NCBI GenBank assembly: GCA_000961725.1
Contig: LADS01000021.1
Coordinates: 1-64,000 of the forward strand
Length of the DNA stretch: 64,000 bases
Reading direction: 5' to 3'
DNA from: Desulfobulbaceae bacterium BRH_c16a
GTDB taxonomy: Bacteria; Desulfobacterota; Desulfobulbia; Desulfobulbales; Desulfocapsaceae
A program made the position numbers and the translations under genes. The notes under the pieces were generated by a model. That model was not told the DNA's origin. It made no database searches and worked only from the letters and a program-made list of their open reading frames with translations. Position 1 is the first letter of the stretch. Each line of letters begins with the position of its first letter. This document shows positions 17,091 to 24,671 of this stretch, one piece after another.

Positions 17091-17806
17091 GGGGGAAGAC
17101 ATTATGTGTAATCCCCGCTCGAGGGGGGTCGAAAGGAATTCCCCACAAAAACATACGGATTCTCGGTGGCAAGCCATTAATCGCCTGGTCAATTGAAGTG
17201 GCATTAATGGCCTCGTCCCTGTCGGATGTGGTTGTTTCTACTGATGATCCAGAGATCGCAAGAATTGCAAAAGAGCTTGGTGCTCAAGTGCCGTTCATGC
17301 GTCCGGATGATCTTGCAGCTGATAGTTCGCCTACCTTGCCGGTTCTTCAGCATGCTTTGGCGCAGATGGAGAATTTGAATCAGACCAAGTATGATGCGGT
17401 ACTGTTGCTGGAACCGACTTCACCCTTGAGGAGCGTCGATGATATAGAGAATGCGATAAAAATTTTCTACAACACCGATGCCGATTCGGTTATTTCGGTT
17501 TGTAAGCTGACGCATACGCACCCGATGCAGATTAAAAAAATAGTAGACGATGAGCTTGTCCCCTTTGCAATGAATGAACCTGAAGGAATACGAAGGCAGG
17601 ATCTGAAGCCGGATGCGTATATCCGTAATGGGGCTATTTATATAACCCGCAAAAATATTCTGCTCAGCGGCAGCATAAGAGGAAAGAAGTGCAGACCTCA
17701 TATAATGTCGCCCGAGAGATCAGTAAATATTGATGACGAAATTGATTTTCTTTTTGCTGAAACGTTACTCCAGCATATTGGTAGATCATTACTTGAATAC
17801 GGCTGA
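17084..17806 (+). CDS. neuA: CMP-N-acylneuraminate cytidylyltransferase (NeuA/LegF family)
   Basis: A 240-residue enzyme that activates the nonulosonic acid with CTP to the CMP-sugar used by glycosyltransferases. The N-terminal nucleotide-binding block is I-P-A-R-G-G-S-K-G-I-P-x-K-N near residues 9-22; S-T-D-D-P-E-I follows near 55, L-L-E-P-T-S-P-L-R near 105, and D-x-D-x-E near the C-terminus (N-I-D-D-E-I-D-F). The ATG at 17084 has a G-rich binding site 5-10 bases upstream and overlaps the SDR stop; a GTG 9 bases earlier is the alternative. It ends the nonulosonate block. No obvious CMP-nonulosonate transferase of the classical sialyltransferase families is visible, so one of the unassigned glycosyltransferases may use the product. 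Confidence 0.92.
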   Translation: MVGGKTLCVIPARGGSKGIPHKNIRILGGKPLIAWSIEVALMASSLSDVVVSTDDPEIARIAKELGAQVPFMRPDDLAADSSPTLPVLQHALAQMENLNQTKYDAVLLLEPTSPLRSVDDIENAIKIFYNTDADSVISVCKLTHTHPMQIKKIVDDELVPFAMNEPEGIRRQDLKPDAYIRNGAIYITRKNILLSGSIRGKKCRPHIMSPERSVNIDDEIDFLFAETLLQHIGRSLLEYG

Positions 17807-17846
17807 TAAAAATTAAAGATAACGTCTGGAATCGGATTTAGATGTT

Positions 17847-19718
17847 ATGCTTATTGCCCGTCTTTTCAGTTATCAAGGCAACAATCAAGTATTCAGCATA
17901 TATGAAATGAAATATTTTATCAGGTCACCATTATTCCTTTTCTGGGGGAGATTCCTAAAGCCTTACCTGCCATTCTTGATCCCATTGATATTTCTAAACA
18001 TGGTTCCTGGATTTTTGCTCAGTATCAGGCCTCTTGTTCTTGCCCCAGTGCTAGGTAAGGTGTTGCCTAGCGATATTGGCCCTGCCAATTCGATAAAGGA
18101 TCTGACATTAGATAATCTCGGAGCAACAATCCAAAGCATTATAGTTGGCCCAAGTAATACCCTTATGTCAGCCTTTATGATCTCTGGGCTGTTATATTTA
18201 TTATTAACGTTGAGTATCTCTTTGATAAGTGGTTCTGTGACTCTCTGGTCCCTATCCATCAGACTGCGGATTCTCAAAGATATGATCATTGCCTTACAGG
18301 TGCATTTGCTGGGGCTCCATCTTGCTTATTTTATTAAAGAAAAAACTGGAAGCTTGATCAGCCGTTTTACAAATGATCTAACGAAGACATCTGGTTCTCT
18401 GGAAATCATTTTCAGTGGACTTATGAAATCATCTATCCAGTTGCTCGTCTACACTCTGATTCTTTTGCGATCTGACGCAATTCTCACATTTCAGGTTTTG
18501 CTGGTTGGCTCAATACATATTGTAATCAGCCGTGGGCTCGGAAAACGGGTAAAGCGATTGACAACTGTTGCATATGATGGGCTCGCCTCTTTAGTTGCAT
18601 CATTGCAGGAGACCTTCCAGAATATACGAATAATTAAATCATTTGTTGCTGAAGATTTTGATACACGTAAAATTACAAACGAGTCGGAGAAAGTTCGGAA
18701 GAATCATTTTGATTTCATGTTCGCAAGATATTTAGAAGAACCAATACGGCTTTTCGCCGATGCTGTTGTGACTGCAGCCATACTTTATATTTCCTATCAA
18801 GCAATCTCGGAAAACAGAATGACAATGGCAGGTATTGCGCTCTTTTTTTACATGGCATCTCAACTGGTGACTCCGGTTGCAGAAATATCCCGTCATGTGC
18901 TCAGTATTTATAGTGTTCAAGGAGGGTTCCAAAAAATTGTGGAGATGTTTGACACAAAATCGGAATTAATTGACGGCGATCAGGCTATTGAAACATTCAA
19001 GGATCAAATAGTACTTGAGAGGGTGTCTTTTAGATTTGGTGATCCTTTGGTGCTAAATAACATCAATTTAGTGATAAAAAAGGGTGAAACGATAGGAATT
19101 GTCGGGGGTAGCGGTGGTGGTAAATCAACTCTTATCGACTTGATTTTACGACTGAATGATCCGACTGAGGGGAAAATCACTTTCGATGGAGTAAATATCA
19201 AGAAGTACACCCAGGCTTCTTACAGGAAGTGTTTTGGAATTGTTTCGCAAGAATGTCTTCTTTTCAACGCAACAATACAAGAAAATATCTTGTTAGGGCG
19301 CCCCCTTGTCGAAGAAGATTTGCTGCGAGCCTCGAAGATAGCCAACCTCGAAGAGTTTATCCGCGAGTTGCCCGAAAAATTTGCGACAAAGGTAGGGGAC
19401 CGCGGAATAATGCTTTCTGGAGGTCAGCGACAGAGAATTGCAATTGCTCGAGCTGTGTATGCTCATCCTGAAATACTGGTTTTAGATGAGGCGACAAGTG
19501 CGCTTGATACAATTTCGGAGCGAAAGGTTCAAAAAGCAATAACTAAAGCAATCAAAGGAGTAACCGCAATTATCGTCGCTCACCGCCTGTCGACTATCGT
19601 TCATGCTGATAAAATTGTTGTTCTCAAGGACGGAGCGATTGAGGCAGTTGGAAGTCATGAAGAACTATTGCAAAATAGCATCAGTTATTACGAATTATCA
19701 CAACACCAATTAATATAA
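17847..19718 (+). CDS. MsbA/PglK-type ABC transporter, probable lipid-linked glycan flippase
   Basis: A 623-residue half transporter: about six membrane helices between residues 40 and 345 and a nucleotide-binding domain from about 385. Walker A is G-G-S-G-G-G-K-S-T near 430, the signature L-S-G-G-Q-R-Q-R near 532, Walker B L-V-L-D-E-A near 552 and the H-loop A-H-R near 586. Such homodimeric exporters flip lipid A core (MsbA) or undecaprenyl-diphosphate oligosaccharides (PglK). No Wzx-type flippase and no Wzm/Wzt pair is seen in this window, so this is the best flippase candidate for the cluster. The ATG at 17847 has no clear binding site; an in-frame ATG at 17907 would remove 20 residues and is also possible. 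Confidence 0.88.
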   Translation: MLIARLFSYQGNNQVFSIYEMKYFIRSPLFLFWGRFLKPYLPFLIPLIFLNMVPGFLLSIRPLVLAPVLGKVLPSDIGPANSIKDLTLDNLGATIQSIIVGPSNTLMSAFMISGLLYLLLTLSISLISGSVTLWSLSIRLRILKDMIIALQVHLLGLHLAYFIKEKTGSLISRFTNDLTKTSGSLEIIFSGLMKSSIQLLVYTLILLRSDAILTFQVLLVGSIHIVISRGLGKRVKRLTTVAYDGLASLVASLQETFQNIRIIKSFVAEDFDTRKITNESEKVRKNHFDFMFARYLEEPIRLFADAVVTAAILYISYQAISENRMTMAGIALFFYMASQLVTPVAEISRHVLSIYSVQGGFQKIVEMFDTKSELIDGDQAIETFKDQIVLERVSFRFGDPLVLNNINLVIKKGETIGIVGGSGGGKSTLIDLILRLNDPTEGKITFDGVNIKKYTQASYRKCFGIVSQECLLFNATIQENILLGRPLVEEDLLRASKIANLEEFIRELPEKFATKVGDRGIMLSGGQRQRIAIARAVYAHPEILVLDEATSALDTISERKVQKAITKAIKGVTAIIVAHRLSTIVHADKIVVLKDGAIEAVGSHEELLQNSISYYELSQHQLI

Positions 19719-19726
19719 AATATTTT

Positions 19727-20719
19727 ATGAAAATTTCTTGTATGCCACAACAAGATATGATGTCAATCCAAAAACGAGCTGTACATCTTTCTGTTGTAAT
19801 CCCAGTTTACCAAGCTGAGCTTTGCCTTGATGAGCTTTATGTCCGGTTGAAATCTTCATTGGAGATAATCACGTCGGATTTTGAGATTTTATTGATCGAA
19901 GATTGTGGCGGTGACAATTCGTGGAAGGTTATCGAGAGGCTGGCTAAGGCCGACGAGCGGCTGCGCGGTTTCCAATTCAGTCGTAATTTTGGTCAACACT
20001 ATGGTATAACCGCTGGGCTCGATCACTGTCGGGGAGAATGGGTGGTGGTGATGGATTGTGACTTGCAGGATCGCCCAGAGGAAATTCCGCGTTTATATGC
20101 CAAAGCGCAAGAAGGTTATGATATCGTGCTTGCTCGACGCGGGTCGCGGCAGGATCCATTGCTAAAGCGTATTTCCTCTTGGATGTTTTACAAGACGTTC
20201 AGTTATCTGGCGGATATTGATTTTGATGGGGACAGCGGTAACTTTCGTATCATGTCAGGCAAAGTGGTGGCTAATTTTCGCCGGATGCGTGAGCAACTTC
20301 GCTTCTTTGGCGGACTGGTTCAGTGGATGGGCTTTCCCACCTCAAGCATTGAAGTGAAGCATGCCGAGCGTTTCTCCGGAAAGTCTACATACACCTTTGC
20401 CAAGCTCTGGAAACTAGCGACCGAAACTATAATTGCTCATTCCGATAAACCTCTTCGTCTGGCCGTAAGGTTCGGTTTTTCGATGGCGTTCTTTTCTTTT
20501 TGTTATGGCTCTTATATCCTGGGACATGCGTTGCTTTACGGCTCATCGATTACCGGCTGGAGCAGTTTGATTGTCTCGTTGTATTTCATTGGAGGCATTA
20601 TTATTGCGATCCTTGGTATTCTTGGTATCTATCTTGGCAAGATCTTCGATGAAAATAAAAAGCGGCCTCTATATATTATAAGACGGGCAACCCAAAATGG
20701 TCAAAACGTCGTTAATTAA
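19727..20719 (+). CDS. ArnC/GtrB-like undecaprenyl-phosphate glycosyltransferase
   Basis: A 330-residue protein with a GT2 catalytic domain (V-V-I-P-V-Y near residue 24, D-C-D-L-Q-D-R near 102) followed by two hydrophobic helices at about 245-265 and 280-310. This layout is that of ArnC, GtrB and DPM1-type enzymes that load a sugar onto undecaprenyl phosphate on the cytoplasmic face. Its neighbours are a WecD-like acetyltransferase, an SMR-like membrane protein and a WecE aminotransferase, which suggests the sugar is a 4-amino-4,6-dideoxyhexose. Several ATG codons lie within the first 12 codons, none with a strong binding site. The 3' end overlaps the next gene by 23 bases. Confidence 0.85.
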   Translation: MKISCMPQQDMMSIQKRAVHLSVVIPVYQAELCLDELYVRLKSSLEIITSDFEILLIEDCGGDNSWKVIERLAKADERLRGFQFSRNFGQHYGITAGLDHCRGEWVVVMDCDLQDRPEEIPRLYAKAQEGYDIVLARRGSRQDPLLKRISSWMFYKTFSYLADIDFDGDSGNFRIMSGKVVANFRRMREQLRFFGGLVQWMGFPTSSIEVKHAERFSGKSTYTFAKLWKLATETIIAHSDKPLRLAVRFGFSMAFFSFCYGSYILGHALLYGSSITGWSSLIVSLYFIGGIIIAILGILGIYLGKIFDENKKRPLYIIRRATQNGQNVVN

Positions 20720-21371
20720 GGCTACACCCTGGGACGCAACGGCGTTCGGTATGCCCACCTTCGAGTTGCTTGAATATTCCATAGCTGCACTCCAGCAGGC
20801 CTCTCAGGCTGTTGGCCATTTTACCCTCAAGGTCGATCCATTAGCGGATAAAGGGTTGCTGCACGAGTATGGTTTTTATTACTGTGACACGTTGATCGAA
20901 CCACATTGTGACGCATCTCGTTTGCGAAAAGCGCAGTGTTCTGCCGCCATCGTCTCCAAGGAGGTCGAGCCAGAGCTTGTTTTGGCGATTTGCCGTGGTT
21001 CATTTGCACATGACCGTTTCCATCGCGATTTCAATCTACCCAAATCAGCCGCCGACATACGCTACGTCAATTGGCTTAAACAATTGCTTGCGGCACAAAA
21101 TGTTTATGGATTGTATTGGCAAGGAATATTGGCGGGGTTCATCGGTTATACCGGCAATTGCCTGGTTTTGCACGCGTTGTTGGGGCAGTATCGTGGTAAA
21201 GGCATGTCGAAATACTGGTGGAGCAGTGTATGCTGTGAACTACTGGCACAGGGGCATAGGCAAGTAAAAAGCTCGATTTCTGCCACCAATCTAGCTGTCC
21301 TTAATCTTTATGCTTCTTTAGGCTTTTCTTTTAACAATCCGCAGGACATTTATCATCGTGTGGCACCATGA
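20697..21371 (+). CDS. GNAT-family acetyltransferase, WecD-like
   Basis: A 224-residue protein. The N-terminal half (W-D-A-T-A-F-G near residue 12, then L-K-V-D-P-L near 42) and the GNAT half from about 130 (Y-R-G-K-G-M-S-K near 167, S-A-T-N-L-A-V-L-N-L-Y near 197, L-G-F-S-F) follow the WecD/RffC arrangement; WecD acetylates the 4-amino group of dTDP-4-amino-4,6-dideoxygalactose using acetyl-CoA. The acetyl-CoA loop is present as Q/R-x-x-G-x-G/A type. The matching aminotransferase (WecE) lies about 2 kb downstream. The gene overlaps the ArnC-like gene by 23 bases and a 39-codon ORF begins at its stop. Exact substrate is inferred. Confidence 0.75.
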   Translation: MVKTSLIKATPWDATAFGMPTFELLEYSIAALQQASQAVGHFTLKVDPLADKGLLHEYGFYYCDTLIEPHCDASRLRKAQCSAAIVSKEVEPELVLAICRGSFAHDRFHRDFNLPKSAADIRYVNWLKQLLAAQNVYGLYWQGILAGFIGYTGNCLVLHALLGQYRGKGMSKYWWSSVCCELLAQGHRQVKSSISATNLAVLNLYASLGFSFNNPQDIYHRVAP

Positions 21372-21487
21372 GTTATAGCTATCTTTCCCTTAAAAATTTT
21401 TCCGGGTTGTCCTTTTTCTGGAGAATCAAGCCCGTCACGCTGTTGAGGGCTGTCATTTTTCAGCCGAAAGATGCTGCACAAATGTAA
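21368..21487 (+). CDS. possible 39-residue small protein
   Basis: A 39-codon frame opens with an ATGA overlap on the acetyltransferase stop and ends 2 bases before the next gene, exactly filling the space between them. The product is basic and partly hydrophobic (W-R-I-K-P-V-T-L-L-R-A-V-I-F in its middle) with no predicted full transmembrane helix and no family I recognise. The fit to the operon spacing supports a real gene; the lack of a clear ribosome binding site and of homology argues against. It could also be the remnant of a longer gene. Confidence 0.35.
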   Translation: MSYSYLSLKNFSGLSFFWRIKPVTLLRAVIFQPKDAAQM

Positions 21488-21489
21488 GA

Positions 21490-21858
21490 ATGAAAAACTA
21501 TTTATTGATTCTCCCCATTGCTTTCTTGGTAACCTACAGCCAGCTCATTATGAAATGGCGTTCTAATACCACAGACCAATTTGAATCTTGCACTTTTTTG
21601 CAAAGTATAGCGAAATTGCTGACTGACCCTGTAGTCTTGTCGGCATATTGTGCGGCACTCATTGCATCTTTTGGTTGGCTATATGTTGTTACAAAACTTC
21701 CGCTGACCGTAGCTTTTCCGGTTTACATTGGGATCACCATCGTCATGGTGTCACTAGGTGGATGGTGGTTTCTGTCTGAAACACTGACTGCCACAAAGAT
21801 TGTAGCTGTAATGTTGATCATGGGTGGAATTATCCTCGGAGTAAGCGCAGATGCTTGA
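21490..21858 (+). CDS. SMR/EamA-like four-helix membrane protein (ArnE/ArnF type)
   Basis: A 122-residue protein with four hydrophobic segments (about residues 3-15, 45-65, 70-90 and 97-118). The first ends in Y-S-Q-L-x-x-K-W and the third has A-F-P-V-Y-I-G-I-T, both usual in the small multidrug resistance superfamily, including ArnE and ArnF that flip aminoarabinosyl-undecaprenyl phosphate. Placed after an ArnC/GtrB-like transferase and before methyltransferase and aminotransferase genes, it most likely moves a sugar-loaded undecaprenyl phosphate across the inner membrane rather than exporting drugs. The stop overlaps the next gene by 8 bases. Confidence 0.75.
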   Translation: MKNYLLILPIAFLVTYSQLIMKWRSNTTDQFESCTFLQSIAKLLTDPVVLSAYCAALIASFGWLYVVTKLPLTVAFPVYIGITIVMVSLGGWWFLSETLTATKIVAVMLIMGGIILGVSADA

Positions 21859-22744
21859 TAAGGTGCAACTCACTAATTTAGACTGGTGGTTAGCTGATGT
21901 TCGTGGACATTTCATTGAAGCGGAGCCAGATTTGTTGCCTTTGTTTGAGGTTTATGCCGCAGAGGCCGCTTTTGGTCGGGGTTATATCGCTTCTGATTTG
22001 AAGCATCTGCAGCCTGGGGCTAAAGTTCTTGAGGTAGGGGCAGGTTCTCTGTTGCTTAGTTGCCAATTGGTAAGAGAGGGTTTTCAAGTAACAGGACTCG
22101 AACCAACCGGTTTAGGATTTTCTCATTTTGAACAGATGCGTCAGATAATACTGGCAAGAGCGGCCGCTTTGGGGTGCCTTCCCCGGGTAATCGGCATAGG
22201 CGCCGAAGTCTTCGTGGAAAACAGCAACTTTGACTATGCGTTCTCGGTGAATGTGATGGAGCATGTAGATGACGTCGGGAAAGTTGTGGCAAATGTAGCT
22301 AGAAGTCTTGCTGTTGGTGGGAGTTATCGATTTTCCTGTCCGAACTATCTCTTTCCATATGAACCTCATTTTAATATTCCCACTCTGTTTTCTAAGAGGA
22401 TTACAGAAAGGCTATTCAGGAAAAGAATTCTCAGCATTAAGACCATACCTGATCCTTCAGGCACATGGAAATCGCTTAATTGGATCAATGTCCTCCAGAT
22501 TCGGAAGATCGTTCAACGTCTGCCAGAGTTGAGGGTAACATTTGAACGATATTTATTAGTGGTAATTCTTGAGCGAATAGCATGCGATCCTATTTTTGCA
22601 TGCCGTCGTTCTCCCGCTATTCGCAATGTGATCCTTATACTGGTCAGGCTTCGAATGCATCTATTCTTTCGGTTCATACCTACTGAAATCCAACCGATTA
22701 TAGACTGTCGATTGGAGAAAACTGTCGATTCGGAGGACTATTGA
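21851..22744 (+). CDS. class I SAM-dependent methyltransferase
   Basis: A 297-residue cytoplasmic methyltransferase. The SAM-binding loop is V-L-E-V-G-A-G-S near residue 56 and the acidic end of the second strand is T-G-L-E-P-T-G; motif IV appears as A-F-S-V-N-V-M-E-H-V-D-D near 133, and F-S-C-P-N-Y is the post-motif strand. Residues 180-297 form an extra C-terminal part rich in basic and aromatic residues. It probably methylates a sugar or a lipid-linked glycan; target unknown. GGAG lies 9 bases before the ATG, which overlaps the SMR-like gene by 8 bases. The stop overlaps the next start by one base. Confidence 0.8.
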   Translation: MLDKVQLTNLDWWLADVRGHFIEAEPDLLPLFEVYAAEAAFGRGYIASDLKHLQPGAKVLEVGAGSLLLSCQLVREGFQVTGLEPTGLGFSHFEQMRQIILARAAALGCLPRVIGIGAEVFVENSNFDYAFSVNVMEHVDDVGKVVANVARSLAVGGSYRFSCPNYLFPYEPHFNIPTLFSKRITERLFRKRILSIKTIPDPSGTWKSLNWINVLQIRKIVQRLPELRVTFERYLLVVILERIACDPIFACRRSPAIRNVILILVRLRMHLFFRFIPTEIQPIIDCRLEKTVDSEDY

Positions 22745-23358
22745 TGCCCCAGACCAGCCAAGGGGTGAGGGGCATTCTGTCAAATCCTTTCATTTACTCC
22801 TTCTTTCAATTGCTTATGGGGGCACATAAGTTGCGGCAGAACTTTGTTGAAACTCTTGTAAAGCCGTTTGAAGGGATGAAGGTGTTGGATGTGGGTTGTG
22901 GTCCAGCGGATATCCTAGCCTATTTCCCCACAGTTGAATATTGGGGATTTGATATCAGTAAGGCCTACATAAATCAAGCCCAGTCAAGATTTTGCAATCG
23001 AGGTAGATTTCAATGTAAGCAATTACAGCATACAGATTTGCCCAAACTACCAGCATACGATGTTGTTCTTGCTCTTGGCTTATTGCACCACCTTGATGAT
23101 TCCGTGGCAATTGAAATCATGCAGATTGCCTCAAATGCTCTTAAGGAAGGAGGGAGGCTGCTAACCATAGATCCATGTTTGGATCCCTCGCAGAATCGGA
23201 TTGCTCGATTTCTGGTTTGTAAAGATAGAGGTCGGAATGTGCGAGATAAGGATGGTTACGAATCGCTGGCAAAAACGGTTTTTGAGTCTCCGCGTATAGA
23301 AGTTCGTCAACAAAAATGGATTCCTTATACCCATTGCTTCATTGAGTGCCGAAAATGA
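22744..23358 (+). CDS. class I SAM-dependent methyltransferase
   Basis: A 204-residue methyltransferase of the UbiE/Methyltransf_11 type. Motif I is V-L-D-V-G-C-G-P-A near residue 42, motif II G-F-D-I-S near 61, and motif IV V-V-L-A-L-G-L-L-H-H-L near 103 with G-G-R-L-L-T-I-D-P near 137. The ATG at 22744 is favoured because GGAGG stands 7 bases upstream; a TTG immediately before is the alternative. It is wedged between another methyltransferase and the wecE gene with overlapping ends on both sides, so the three act in one translational unit. Substrate unknown; a sugar N- or O-methylation is likely. Confidence 0.82.
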   Translation: MPQTSQGVRGILSNPFIYSFFQLLMGAHKLRQNFVETLVKPFEGMKVLDVGCGPADILAYFPTVEYWGFDISKAYINQAQSRFCNRGRFQCKQLQHTDLPKLPAYDVVLALGLLHHLDDSVAIEIMQIASNALKEGGRLLTIDPCLDPSQNRIARFLVCKDRGRNVRDKDGYESLAKTVFESPRIEVRQQKWIPYTHCFIECRK

Positions 23359-24524
23359 AAATTCCGTTCAATAAACCATACATGACAGGCAAAGAATCGG
23401 TCTATATTGCCGAAGCTCACTTTCAGGGAATGCTGGCTGGTGACGGACCCTTCACTAAACGTTGCCATAGCTGGATTGAAAGAAAGACCGGCTGTAGTAA
23501 AGCCTTGCTCACCCATTCCTGTACAGCAGCGCTGGAGATGGCTGCATTGCTTCTCGATATCAAGCCGGGTGATGAGATCATCATGCCTTCTTATACGTTC
23601 GTATCCACGGCGAATGCTTTTGTTTTGCGAGGAGGTGTGCCAGTGTTTGTCGATGTCCGGAAAGATACGCTGAATTTGGATGAACATTTAATAGAAGCGG
23701 CGATTACCTCTCGCACACGTGTTATTGTTCCTGTCCATTATGCCGGTGTCGCCTGTGAAATGGATGCCGTAATGAAAATCGCTCGTCGTCATGGTCTTGA
23801 GGTAGTCGAAGATGCTGCTCAGGGAGTTATGGCCAGTTACAAGGGGCGTGCTTTGGGGAGCATCGGTGACCTCGGGACTTACAGTTTTCACGAGACTAAA
23901 AATGTGATTTCAGGCGAGGGAGGTGCGTTGCTGGTCAACCAGCCTGGACTGGCTTTGCGAGCTGAGATAATACGAGAAAAAGGTACTGATAGAAGTCGAT
24001 TTTTTAGAGGTGAAGTGGACAAGTATACTTGGCAGGAGGTTGGCTCTTCGTTTCTGCCGGGTGAGTTAGCTGCTGCTTTTCTGTGGGCTCAATTCGAAGA
24101 GGCCGAGAGAATTACTCAAGAGCGGCTGTCTAGTTGGCAACGCTACCATATATTGCTTGAGCCATTGGAATGTAATGGTATCCTCCGCCGCCCAGTAGTG
24201 CCTCATGGATGTCAACACAATGCGCATATGTATTATGTTCTCCTCACCTCTGAGATTGATCGGCAAAATGTACTGAATGAATTCAAACGCCAGGGTATCT
24301 GGTCCGTTTTTCATTATGTGCCGCTGCATTCCTCTCCAGCAGGGAAACGTTATGGCCGAACCCACGACTCTCTTAAAATAACTATCGATCAATCTGAACG
24401 TCTGATTCGATTGCCTCTTTGGGTAGGTCTTACAGAAGAACAACAATATAAAGTTGTTGATGTCCTCAAAGCAATATGTTTGTCTGCGAACAAAACAAAA
24501 TTGTTTAATGTTTCTGCTAGTTAA
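23355..24524 (+). CDS. wecE: dTDP-4-amino-4,6-dideoxygalactose transaminase
   Basis: A 389-residue PLP-dependent aminotransferase of the DegT/DnrJ/EryC1 family that converts dTDP-4-keto-6-deoxy-D-glucose to dTDP-4-amino-4,6-dideoxygalactose. Similarity to WecE/RffA is close along the length: K-I-P-F-N-K-P at the start, L-T-H-S-C-T-A-A-L-E near 47, P-S-Y-T-F-V-S-T-A-N near 77, V-P-V-H-Y-A-G-V near 125, V-V-E-D-A-A-Q-G near 150, and F-H-E-T-K-N with the PLP lysine at 182. The ATG at 23355 overlaps the methyltransferase stop. The rmlA/rmlB genes that would make its substrate are not in the window. A 138-base AT-rich gap follows. Confidence 0.92.
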   Translation: MKIPFNKPYMTGKESVYIAEAHFQGMLAGDGPFTKRCHSWIERKTGCSKALLTHSCTAALEMAALLLDIKPGDEIIMPSYTFVSTANAFVLRGGVPVFVDVRKDTLNLDEHLIEAAITSRTRVIVPVHYAGVACEMDAVMKIARRHGLEVVEDAAQGVMASYKGRALGSIGDLGTYSFHETKNVISGEGGALLVNQPGLALRAEIIREKGTDRSRFFRGEVDKYTWQEVGSSFLPGELAAAFLWAQFEEAERITQERLSSWQRYHILLEPLECNGILRRPVVPHGCQHNAHMYYVLLTSEIDRQNVLNEFKRQGIWSVFHYVPLHSSPAGKRYGRTHDSLKITIDQSERLIRLPLWVGLTEEQQYKVVDVLKAICLSANKTKLFNVSAS

Positions 24525-24649
24525 AATTGGAATTATTGAGAAGTTTTGGGTAGGCTGCCAGAGATTTTCTTCTAAAATAACCTGAGCTAATTTCCTTATA
24601 TAATAATTAACAAACATATTGTTTTTCGCGTTGCTTTGGGTTGAGTATA

Positions 24650-24663
24650 TATACATGTATAAT
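24650..24663 (+). promoter_or_regulatory. palindrome and TATAAT ahead of the YfhO-like gene
   Basis: The only sizeable gap in this part of the cluster (24525-24662) is AT-rich. It ends with a perfect 12-base palindrome TATACATGTATA (24650-24661) that runs into TATAAT (24658-24663). No good -35 box stands at the right distance, and the TATAAT touches the start region of the next gene, so promoter use is doubtful. A small operator is another reading. Confidence 0.2.
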
Positions 24664-24671
24664 TGAGGCGA

